Shown here: positions 18,441 through 26,291 of the stretch, piece after piece
How positions within the stretch are numbered: the stretch's first letter is position 1
How the letters are laid out: each line of letters begins with the position of its first letter
Source of the DNA: Hyphomicrobium sp. MC1
Lineage (GTDB): Bacteria; Pseudomonadota; Alphaproteobacteria; Rhizobiales; Hyphomicrobiaceae
Length of the DNA stretch: 64,000 nt
NCBI RefSeq assembly: GCF_000253295.1
Contig: NC_015717.1
Span: 1,612,001 to 1,676,000, forward strand
Direction: 5' to 3'
The notes under the pieces: model-generated
What the model was told of the DNA's origin: nothing
Seen by the model: the letters and a program-made list of their open reading frames with translations, nothing else
The model's database searches: none
Translations under genes and position numbers: made by a program

Positions 18441-19418
18441 ATGCGTCTCGCGTTCTATGCTTTGCTCTGTGCGTTTTTGTCGATCCGACCGAGTTTTGCG
18501 GATGATGCACTGCCATCTTGGAACGACGGGCCGACGAAGCAGGCGATTGTTTCATTCGTACAGCGCGTAACAACCAAGAGCTCACCCGATTACGTGCCTC
18601 CGCCCGAGCGGATTGCGACCTTCGATAACGACGGGACGCTGTGGGCCGAGCAACCGATGTACGTTCAGCTTGCCTTCGCTCTGGACCGCGTCAAGGCCTT
18701 GGCTCCCCAGCATCACGAGTGGAATGACCAGGAGCCCTTCGCTTCGCTTCTGAACGGCAATTTAAAAAGCGTGATCGCGGGCGGCGAACACGCGATCGCT
18801 GAGATCGTGATGGCAACGCACGCCGGCATGACATCGAATGAATTCGAAAAGATCGTAACCGATTGGATTACGACGGCGCGTCATCCAAAGACGGGCAGAC
18901 TCTACACAGAAATGGTCTACCAGCCGATGCTTGAATTGCTCGCATATCTTCGCGCCAATGATTTCAAGACATTTATTGTTTCAGGCGGCGGTATCGAGTT
19001 CATGCGGCCCTGGACAGAAAAGATCTATGGTATTCCCCCCGAGCAAGTCATCGGCTCGAGCATCAAATTGAAATTCGAGATCCAGAACGGAAAGCCGGCT
19101 CTTGTACGACTGGCCGATATTGATTTCATCGACGACGGGGTGGGAAAACCCGTTGGCATCCAGAAGCACATCGGCAGGCGCCCGATTGCGGCGTTCGGCA
19201 ACTCCGATGGCGACCTTGAAATGCTGCAATGGACAACCAGCGAGCAAGGCGCGCGTTTTGGGTTGATCGTCCACCACACCGACGCCGTACGTGAATGGGC
19301 CTATGACCACAATTCTTCATTTGGTCACCTCGAAAAAGCGCTCGATATGGCGACATCACAGGGGTGGATCGTAATAGATATGAAAAACGATTGGAAAACA
19401 ATTTATCCGCAGGATTAG
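18441..19418 (+). CDS. Secreted HAD-superfamily phosphatase
   Basis: The product has 325 residues with a signal peptide (MRLAFYALLCAFLSIRPSFA, then DD). HAD motif I is FDNDGTLW with the nucleophile D62 and acid/base D64. Motif II is IVSGGG and the C-terminal GNSDGDLEML is motif IV, so the fold is complete and related to phosphoserine-phosphatase-like HADs. An exported HAD enzyme is uncommon, as most are cytoplasmic. ATG at 18441 is preferred because it gives a clean signal peptide; a longer frame opening at 18318 adds 41 unlike residues. It is 20 bases upstream of the DUF3300 gene. Confidence 0.85.
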   Translation: MRLAFYALLCAFLSIRPSFADDALPSWNDGPTKQAIVSFVQRVTTKSSPDYVPPPERIATFDNDGTLWAEQPMYVQLAFALDRVKALAPQHHEWNDQEPFASLLNGNLKSVIAGGEHAIAEIVMATHAGMTSNEFEKIVTDWITTARHPKTGRLYTEMVYQPMLELLAYLRANDFKTFIVSGGGIEFMRPWTEKIYGIPPEQVIGSSIKLKFEIQNGKPALVRLADIDFIDDGVGKPVGIQKHIGRRPIAAFGNSDGDLEMLQWTTSEQGARFGLIVHHTDAVREWAYDHNSSFGHLEKALDMATSQGWIVIDMKNDWKTIYPQD

Positions 19419-19438
19419 CACGCCAAAATGAGTGAAAG

Positions 19439-20530
19439 ATGAGAGTCGTATATTCGCTTTTCCTGCTTCTACTCCTCATCGCATTCCCGTCGAGTGCGCT
19501 ACGAGCCGATGAGCAAAAGTTCTCGAAGCAACAGCTCGATCAGATGCTGGCGCCGATTGCGCTGTATCCCGACGACCTGCTGTCAAATGTTTTGATGGCG
19601 GCGACGTATCCGCTCGACGTCGTTGAAGCTGAGCGCTGGCGGAGCGCCCCTGCCAATTCAAAACTGCAAGGCGACGCTCTCGTTGACGCGCTCAAAAGCG
19701 AAGATTGGGACCCGAGCATCAAGGCGCTCGTGCAGTTTCCAGATGTCTTGAAAATGATGAGCGACCAGCTTGACTGGACAAAGAAGCTTGGCAACGCGTT
19801 TCTCGCACAACAAAATGAGGTTATGGACGAAGTGCAGCTGCTTCGCCAGAAGGCCGACTCGAGCGGGCATCTCAAAAGCAATTCGCAGCAGACGGTGACC
19901 CAGGATGACGGCGCGTATGTCATTCGGCCTGCGGATCCAGACACCGTGTACGTGCCGGTTTATGAGCCGTCGGTCGTTTACGGGTCCTGGTGGTATCCGG
20001 ATTACCCACCCTACTATTGGGGGTATCCGGGCGCGACCTTCATCAATGGTTACTTTTGGGGAGCGACGGGCGTCGCCATCGCGGGCGGCATTTGGGGCTG
20101 GAACCGTTGGGACTGGCACAATCACCGCATCGACGTCGATGTGAACCGCTGGAACCACATCGACGTCAACCGCCGCAACATCAACAACAACGTCTGGAAG
20201 CACGATCCCAATCATGGAAGGCGTTCCGGCCACGACAAGACCATCGACCGCGCGCGCATTGACGATCGGCTGAAGAATTCCGATCACAAGGCGCTCGACA
20301 ACAAATTTACGCCTGGGAACAAGCCGCGCCCTGCCGATCGCCCGCTCGACAAGGGAAAGATCGGTTCTGGTAACGTCGGCAAAGACAGGGTCGGCAAGGC
20401 GAAAGTCGGAAAACCCAAGGCTGCTCCGCGCCGCACGTCAGGTCAGAAGAAAGTAGCAAAACCCGGGAAGAAGCCAGCGGCTCGCGCTCATCGCGGTGGC
20501 GGCGGCAGAGGACGCAAACGACGTCGTTGA
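19439..20530 (+). CDS. DUF3300 domain protein, exported, with basic low-complexity tail
   Basis: The product has 363 residues with a signal peptide (MRVVYSLFLLLLLIAFPSSALRA) and a DUF3300 domain: QLDQMLAPIALYPDDLLSNVL, then AATYPLDVVEAERW and WDPSIKALVQFPDVL. After about residue 165 comes a Tyr/Trp/Pro-rich segment (YEPSVVYGSWWYPDYPPYYW). The last ~120 residues are strongly basic, rich in Lys, Arg, Gly and Pro, ending in RGRKRRR. The function of DUF3300 is not known to me. The basic tail suggests binding to anionic polymers such as sulfated or phosphorylated glycans, in keeping with the upstream sulfatase and phosphatase (inference). Confidence 0.88.
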   Translation: MRVVYSLFLLLLLIAFPSSALRADEQKFSKQQLDQMLAPIALYPDDLLSNVLMAATYPLDVVEAERWRSAPANSKLQGDALVDALKSEDWDPSIKALVQFPDVLKMMSDQLDWTKKLGNAFLAQQNEVMDEVQLLRQKADSSGHLKSNSQQTVTQDDGAYVIRPADPDTVYVPVYEPSVVYGSWWYPDYPPYYWGYPGATFINGYFWGATGVAIAGGIWGWNRWDWHNHRIDVDVNRWNHIDVNRRNINNNVWKHDPNHGRRSGHDKTIDRARIDDRLKNSDHKALDNKFTPGNKPRPADRPLDKGKIGSGNVGKDRVGKAKVGKPKAAPRRTSGQKKVAKPGKKPAARAHRGGGGRGRKRRR

Positions 20531-20569
20531 CGGCTTCGCCGTGTGTAGAAGAACCTGTTGAGGTCGACT

Positions 20570-20893
20570 ATGGCGCTTGACTATTTTGCATTAGTGATGC
20601 TGATCGTCATCATCGCTGTCGTCGTTTATGGCGTGGTTGCGGTCTATGGCGTTCCATACCAGATTGCCAAGGCGCGCCATCATCCTCATCAGGACGCTAT
20701 TCGGGCTGCTACCTGGGCGAGTCTGTTCACGCTTGGCGCGCTTTGGCCCTTTCTGTGGATCTGGGCCCTGATGTATGACCCGGAGCGCGGCTGGGGCAAC
20801 ACGGTAGGCCTGGCTTCGGATGAGACATCGAAGGCCATGGCGAGGCTTGATGCGCGCATATCGGCTCTCGAAAAAACGCGGCAGGAGGGTTGA
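20570..20893 (+). CDS. DUF3302 inner-membrane protein (YiaW-like)
   Basis: This 107-residue protein has two membrane helices (ALVMLIVIIAVVVYGVVAVY and WASLFTLGALWPFLWIWALMY) joined by a histidine-bearing loop (ARHHPHQDA). The C-terminal helix ISALEKTRQ is probably cytoplasmic. In E. coli DUF3302 (YiaW) is encoded beside the HlyD-like YiaV, as here. GAGG at 20560-20563 sets ATG at 20570 as the start rather than TTG at 20558. The stop overlaps the next start by one base (TGATG). Confidence 0.85.
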   Translation: MALDYFALVMLIVIIAVVVYGVVAVYGVPYQIAKARHHPHQDAIRAATWASLFTLGALWPFLWIWALMYDPERGWGNTVGLASDETSKAMARLDARISALEKTRQEG

Positions 20894-22011
20894 TGGCTCT
20901 CCTGCTCCTTCTTGCGTACGCCGCAATTTGCATCATCGTATTCAAGCTGCTTCGCGTTCGCGTCAACGAATGGACGGTTACCACCGCATGCCTCGGAGGC
21001 GCGGTCGTCGTCGGCGGCATCCTGCTCGGCATGAACTACAACCACCCGTTCACGACGGACGGTCGCTTGTATTTCTATACGACGCCGATTATTCCGACCG
21101 TCAAAGGGCACGTGATCGATGTCGCGGTTCAGCCGAACGTTCCGTTGAAGCAAGGCGATCTTTTGTTTCGTATCGATCCGCGACCGTATCAGTATGCCGT
21201 CGACCAGAAGAAAGCGCTGCTCGCCGAGGCCGAGCAAAACGTCAAGCAGCTTAAGGCATCCTTGGATCAGGCGACGGCGGGCGTTGAAAAAGCCCAGGCG
21301 CAACTGGCGCTCTCCCAGGAAACCTACAATCGCCAAGCCGATCTTCTGAGCAAGGAGGTTGTATCGCAGGCGGCCGTAGATAAGGCGACGCGCAACCTCG
21401 AGGCCGCACGGCAGACGCTTGTCGAAAGCCAGGCCGCCGCAGAGCGTGCGCGCTTGGCATTCAGTTCGGAGATTGGCGGCGTCAACACGACGGTCGCGAG
21501 CCTGCAAGCCGACCTGGCGAATGCAGAGTTCAATCTGTCCGAAACGAATGTCGTCGCTCCGACCGACGGGTATGTGACACAACTCATGCTGAAGCCCGGC
21601 ATGACAGCGAGCCCTTTGACGCCGACGATGGTGTTCATCCACGCCGATAGGAACTCGCTAATGGCATCGTTTCCGCAAAACGCTTTGCAGCGTGTCGAAC
21701 CGAACGATGAGGCAGAGGTCGCGTTCGATGGCATACCCGGCCAGGTTTTCCGCGCGAAGGTGTTGGTCGTGCTTGATGCGATTTCGCAAGGCCAGCTGGA
21801 GCCGACAGGAGCGCTCCTCAACCCGCAGGACCGGAGCGGCGAGCGTGGTCGGGCCGTCGTGAGATTTAAAGTGTTGGACGATCTTTCGGCTTTTCAGTTG
21901 CCCGCCGGGTCCACCGCGCAGATCGCAGTCTACACAGATCATTTAGCGACGTTTGCTATCATCCGGCGCGTTCTCCTGCGGATGAAGGCGTGGTTGAATT
22001 ACGTGGTATAG
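20893..22011 (+). CDS. HlyD/EmrA-type membrane fusion protein (YiaV-like)
   Basis: The product has 372 residues. Two N-terminal hydrophobic segments (1-20 and about 28-48) precede a biotinyl-lipoyl-like half (IIPTVKGHVIDVAVQPNVPL), a long alpha-helical hairpin (about 90-185) and the second lipoyl half (VVAPTDGYVTQLMLKPGM) with a beta-barrel. The GGAGGG site at 20884-20889 favours ATG at 20893. Such proteins pair with an inner-membrane transporter, but none is encoded here except the small DUF3302 protein, as in the E. coli yiaWV pair. The cargo is unknown. Confidence 0.88.
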   Translation: MALLLLLAYAAICIIVFKLLRVRVNEWTVTTACLGGAVVVGGILLGMNYNHPFTTDGRLYFYTTPIIPTVKGHVIDVAVQPNVPLKQGDLLFRIDPRPYQYAVDQKKALLAEAEQNVKQLKASLDQATAGVEKAQAQLALSQETYNRQADLLSKEVVSQAAVDKATRNLEAARQTLVESQAAAERARLAFSSEIGGVNTTVASLQADLANAEFNLSETNVVAPTDGYVTQLMLKPGMTASPLTPTMVFIHADRNSLMASFPQNALQRVEPNDEAEVAFDGIPGQVFRAKVLVVLDAISQGQLEPTGALLNPQDRSGERGRAVVRFKVLDDLSAFQLPAGSTAQIAVYTDHLATFAIIRRVLLRMKAWLNYVV

Positions 22012-22056
22012 TTGTCGGAGGATTCGGTTGCGCTGATACATTCCATCATCGAGGCT

Positions 22057-24387
22057 ATGCGACGACCCCTGTCCGCGCACAAATGGATAAGTCGCATAAG
22101 CGGCTCAAGCTTGGCATTTCTGACAGCCGTCGCAATTCTTGCTACCGGGAACGGCCGCGCCGAGGAGCAGCGACAGCAGCCGGCAAAAGCGGCTGTGGCG
22201 GAATTTGTCGGCTCAACGGAGTGCGCGAGCTGCCATAAGGCGGAGCATTCCGACTGGATGTCGTCGCAACATCATGCTGCGATGCAGCTTGCGAACGAGG
22301 CGGCCGTCCTCGGCAACTTTGCCAATGCGAAGTTCGCCAAAGACGGAAGCGACACTACATTCTTCAAAAAGGGAAATACATATTGGGTTCGGACCGAAGG
22401 GCCCGATGAAAAACCCGGAGAATTCGAAATTCGCTACACCTTCGGCGTCTACCCTCTGCAGCAATACCTGGTCGAACTTCCCAAAGGGCGCCTGCAAGCG
22501 TTCGGCATCGCGTGGGACACGCGCCCGAAAGAGGCTGGCGGTCAACGCTGGTATGATCTTTATCCGGACCGCAAGCTCAAGGCCGGCAATCCCCTGCACT
22601 GGACCGGCATTGACCAGAACTGGAATTATCAATGCGCTTGGTGTCACTCGACGAACCTGCAGAAGAATTACGATCGCTCTACAGGCGCATTTAAGACGAC
22701 GTGGTCCGAGATCAGTGTCGGTTGCGAGGCCTGCCACGGGCCGGCGTCGAAGCATCTCGAATGGGCAAAATCCGGCGCCGGCGCCTCCTACGATCACGCA
22801 GGCTTCGCGTTCAGTCTCGATGAGCGAAAAGGCGTTGGCTGGCCCGTGGATTCAACCGGCCAGGCGCATCGCTCGCAGCCGTTGAAGTCGCAAAAGGAAA
22901 TAGCTGTCTGCGCCACGTGTCATTCTCGCCGCGAGCAATTTTCTTCGCTCCCGGAGGATATCGGACGGCTTTTCGACGCCTTCCGACCAACTTCTCTCGA
23001 AGCTGGGTTATATTTTGCTGACGGACAGCAGCACGACGAAGTTTATACTTACGCCTCGTTTCTGCAGAGCCGCATGCACGCAGCAGGCGTCACGTGCGCC
23101 GACTGCCATAATCCGCATTCTGGAAAAGTGCGCTTAGGGGGAAATGCGCTCTGCGGCCAGTGCCACGCGCCGGAACGTTTCGATGTGCCCGCGCACCACC
23201 ATCACCTCGCTGGCGCGAGCGGATCGAAATGTGCGTCGTGCCATATGCCGACAACGACCTATATGGGTGTCGACGCCCGCCACGATCATTCGATACGCAT
23301 TCCCCGTCCCGATCGCAGGATCGGCCTTGGGACGCCGAACGCATGCAGTCAATGTCACACCGACAAATCCGCGGCCTGGGCGCGCGATGCGATCAAGGTG
23401 TGGTATCCGACCGCGAACCCTGGAGCCCAGACTTTCGCTGAGGCGCTGGCGCTAGGTAATCAAGGCGCGCCTGGCGCCCAGGTCGCGCTTCAGGATATCG
23501 CAACATCGCAAATTGCCTCTCCAATCGCCAAGGCGAGCGCTCTCGAGCGATTGAGCCGTTTTCCTTCGTCTTCCGCCATCGAGGTCGCAAGCCAAGCGTT
23601 AAAGAGCGACGATCCGATGGTGCGATCCGCCGCCGTCGCCGTTGTCGCTACGACGGACGATGCGACGAAAGTTCGACTGCTTGTTCCGCTGCTGAAGGAT
23701 CCGACTAAGATGGTTCGGATGGATGCAGCAAGTGCTTTGGCGGGGAGGCCCGCAAGCACATTGGATCCGGCCGATCGTCCGACATTCGAAAAAGCCCTCC
23801 AAGACTACGTCGACGCTCAAATGTTCAACGCGGAACGTCCGGAAGCCTCACTCAACCTTGGAAATCTTTACAGGACACAAGGCAAAATCGATGAGGCCCG
23901 CCAAGCCTACGAACATGCCATTGTCATTGGCCCCTCATTCGTCGCGGCCGCCGTTTCTCTGGCCGACTTGATGCGATCTTCGAACGATGAGCAAAGCGCC
24001 GAAGCCTTGTTGCGACGGACACTGGACGCAAACCCCAACTCCGGACCGGTTGAGCATGCACTCGGACTCAGTCTCGTTCGCCAACACCGCGCGAACGACG
24101 CGATCATTTATCTTTCGAAAGCTGCGACCGATGCCCCTGACGATTCGCAGTACAGTTATGTGTTCGCTGTCGCGCTTCACGATACGGGAAAACCCGCCGA
24201 CGCTATCGAGACTTTGAAAGCAGCACTCTCCCGCCATCCATACGACCGGAATCTCTTGTTGACCTTGGCGGCCTATGAGTATGAGCGCGGCAACAAAGCC
24301 GACACGGTGAAATATTTGACACTCCTTCGCCAACTCGAGCCGGAACGCAACGATATCGCGCAAATGCTTAATTCAATCTCTCGATAA
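22057..24387 (+). CDS. Octahaem c-type cytochrome with HEAT and TPR repeats
   Basis: The product has 776 residues with a signal-like N-terminus (ISGSSLAFLTAVAILATGNG). Eight CxxCH motifs occur at residues 56-60, 193-197, 223-227, 285-289, 347-351, 366-370, 392-396 and 430-434. Next comes a HEAT-like stretch (about 470-570, e.g. DDPMVRSAAVAVVA) and then several TPRs (about 590-770). Multihaem proteins of the cytochrome-c554-like type with TPR tails are known in soil and aquatic bacteria, but their reaction is mostly unknown. ATG at 22057 is chosen for its signal peptide. A TTG at 22012, right after the HlyD stop, would add 15 residues. It is the last gene of the sulfatase cluster. Confidence 0.85.
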   Translation: MRRPLSAHKWISRISGSSLAFLTAVAILATGNGRAEEQRQQPAKAAVAEFVGSTECASCHKAEHSDWMSSQHHAAMQLANEAAVLGNFANAKFAKDGSDTTFFKKGNTYWVRTEGPDEKPGEFEIRYTFGVYPLQQYLVELPKGRLQAFGIAWDTRPKEAGGQRWYDLYPDRKLKAGNPLHWTGIDQNWNYQCAWCHSTNLQKNYDRSTGAFKTTWSEISVGCEACHGPASKHLEWAKSGAGASYDHAGFAFSLDERKGVGWPVDSTGQAHRSQPLKSQKEIAVCATCHSRREQFSSLPEDIGRLFDAFRPTSLEAGLYFADGQQHDEVYTYASFLQSRMHAAGVTCADCHNPHSGKVRLGGNALCGQCHAPERFDVPAHHHHLAGASGSKCASCHMPTTTYMGVDARHDHSIRIPRPDRRIGLGTPNACSQCHTDKSAAWARDAIKVWYPTANPGAQTFAEALALGNQGAPGAQVALQDIATSQIASPIAKASALERLSRFPSSSAIEVASQALKSDDPMVRSAAVAVVATTDDATKVRLLVPLLKDPTKMVRMDAASALAGRPASTLDPADRPTFEKALQDYVDAQMFNAERPEASLNLGNLYRTQGKIDEARQAYEHAIVIGPSFVAAAVSLADLMRSSNDEQSAEALLRRTLDANPNSGPVEHALGLSLVRQHRANDAIIYLSKAATDAPDDSQYSYVFAVALHDTGKPADAIETLKAALSRHPYDRNLLLTLAAYEYERGNKADTVKYLTLLRQLEPERNDIAQMLNSISR

Positions 24388-24809
24388 GCGAACGGCACAG
24401 GAATGCGCGGGGAGCATTGGACATGATCGTGCAAAACTTACTCCGGACCAAGGTCGTGCCGATCTATCGTCGAAAGGGACGTGCGCAATCTCAGCATCAA
24501 GGTTGATGTGCGATATAGATCGATATGACAGTGCCAATCGGACAGAGCGCGGGGAATACTCAGGCCACATCAAACGCGTTTTTGTGAGGCGTGGCCGTCG
24601 ATGTCCAAAGATCATTCGAAAGCGGTCGTGGCTGTATGGCGCGGCTGATTACTGTCAACGAACCGCAAGAGTCCACAATTGGGACCGACGGTCGATTGAC
24701 CCTCAGCTGTTCGCATTCTGACTCAATGGTTTGAAAGCAGCCATCTGCCTACCCGCGCTTCCGGCCAGAAGCAGACAAAAAAGGACTTCATCTTCTGTCG
24801 AGCGGGAAT
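24388..24809. other. Convergent intergenic region
   Basis: These 422 bases separate the octahaem cytochrome gene from the convergent beta-barrel gene. Near the right end, GGCCAGAAGCAGACAAAAAA (24764-24783) resembles GGCCAGAAGCAGAAAA at 4671-4686 in another intergenic region. No gene or clear terminator was found. Confidence 0.45.
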
Positions 24810-25658
24810 TCAGAAATGCAGGGTTGATCCTATGACTGGTCCCTGTTGAAGAACATCGTACTTGTAGAGCGTACCGCCAGAACCTTGCGAGTAGTCCACC
24901 GACAACGCGCGATAGCCGACGTAGCCATCAAGCACATAGCCGCTCAGGAGGCACATCTGCCAATTGTATGTTGCCAAAACCTGCCAAGAAAAGTCGCTGC
25001 CGACGCCGAAGCCGCCGAAGTCCGCACGCACAACGAGTTCGTCGCCGGATGCGAGTTTGTTGCGCAGCCGCGCGCCGACAAACGGATCAACCCAATCGAC
25101 CGCGCCTGACCGCTCTGTCTCCCGCACAAATGGGTCGAGCACGAGCGACCCCGTGAGGTCAGCCTCCTGGTGCCAATATCTGCCACCTGCCAAGAGATCG
25201 AAAGCGGACGATCCCGATACGACAGGATTTCTCCCGCGCCAAACTTCATATGCGCCGCCGAATTCGACTGTCACCTGCGTATAATCGGCTGAAACATCGG
25301 CCTGCAGCGGGCCGCCACGTCGCCCATTGAACCCCTTCGAGCCGTCGACCGATGCGTAAACGACGTCGTTGAAAAGGCCGATCGGTCCGTTCCGTGCCTC
25401 CGCGTAGCTCATCCAAGCGGGCAGCGTCGACCAATCAAGATGTCCCAAAATATCGGATGGATCGGCAGCTACATTGAAATTTTTGCCCTTAACCGTCGTG
25501 CTTCCCGACATCCATGGTATCCAGCCGTAAGTGGTGAATGTCAGAGACCACTGTGGATCGATAGGGGGCTTCGGTGAGGATCCGAAATCCGCTGCGGATG
25601 CGCTGACCGGGCTAAGTGCCATTGCGAAGAACAGGACCGCGCCGTGACTGCATTTCAT
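24810..25658 (-). CDS. Predicted outer-membrane beta-barrel protein
   Basis: The product has 282 residues with a signal peptide (MKCSHGAVLFFAMALSPVSASA, then AD). Amphipathic strands alternate with short turns, many carrying aromatic residues, and the chain ends in TLHF, a C-terminal phenylalanine typical of proteins inserted by the BAM machinery. Stretches such as AFDLLAGGRYWHQ, DWVDPFVGARLRNKL and DGYVGYRALSVDYSQG recall porin-family barrels found in many proteobacteria. No substrate can be assigned. It lies between two sulfatase loci and could be a pore for sulfated substrates, but that is only a guess from position. Confidence 0.75.
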   Translation of the reverse strand: MKCSHGAVLFFAMALSPVSASAADFGSSPKPPIDPQWSLTFTTYGWIPWMSGSTTVKGKNFNVAADPSDILGHLDWSTLPAWMSYAEARNGPIGLFNDVVYASVDGSKGFNGRRGGPLQADVSADYTQVTVEFGGAYEVWRGRNPVVSGSSAFDLLAGGRYWHQEADLTGSLVLDPFVRETERSGAVDWVDPFVGARLRNKLASGDELVVRADFGGFGVGSDFSWQVLATYNWQMCLLSGYVLDGYVGYRALSVDYSQGSGGTLYKYDVLQQGPVIGSTLHF

Positions 25659-26291
25659 TTTTGCCCCACGGAAAGATAGGAATTTTGATTAACTGAGTAT
25701 ACTCCGCTTACGGTTCAATGACTGTGATGCTTTTGCTGCAACCCGCAGTATGCCTGCGATCTGCATGCATTAAAGAACTGGAATGCGATCTGAAATCCAC
25801 ACACGGCGGCCGCTAGGCACTCCTGCCAAGGGATTTCAGGCCCGGTGGCCGTCCGTGAACGCGCATCTCGGTCAACCTTTTTCACTGGCGAAATTTCCAA
25901 CTCGCATCGAGAATTGATAGTGCCAAAAGTAGACATGCGGCCATCATCTTAAGCCGTTCCTTCCTGGAAGTGCTTCAAAGCTTGGGCAACGACAGCTCAG
26001 GATGCGGTCGGCCCTAAAATGTGGTTCGACGGCTGTCGATGGCGAAGACAGCCGGACGCCCAAGATTCGTTATTCTCGCCCAGGGGTACCTCTGCCCGGA
26101 CACGCGTTGAAATGTGATCAAGAGGCGGCGCCAAGCAGAAGGGGGGGAAATGCTTAGCGCCTCCTCGAGGCTCGCACGGGGGGATCAGCGGAGCACCTTT
26201 TTTGCAAGGGCGAGATATTCTATGCGAGGTATCCACTACTGACTAAGCCGGATTTTATTATCTCAATTGCGGTACGTGTGCCGGTCTCAAT
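25659..26291. other. Intergenic region, no confident gene
   Basis: These 633 bases lie between two minus-strand genes and should contain the promoter of the beta-barrel gene. Short minus-strand frames at 25715-25936 and 25997-26236 lack ribosome sites and recognisable domains, so they are not called. No repeat or RNA gene was recognised. Confidence 0.45.

Noticed and set aside
20689..21642. 317-codon minus-strand frame opposite the DUF3302 and HlyD genes
   Set aside because: It is antisense to two supported genes and arginine-rich without a domain; a shadow frame.
25715..25936. 73-codon minus-strand frame upstream of the beta-barrel gene
   Set aside because: No Shine-Dalgarno sequence, no signal or domain, and a cysteine-rich random look; too weak to call.
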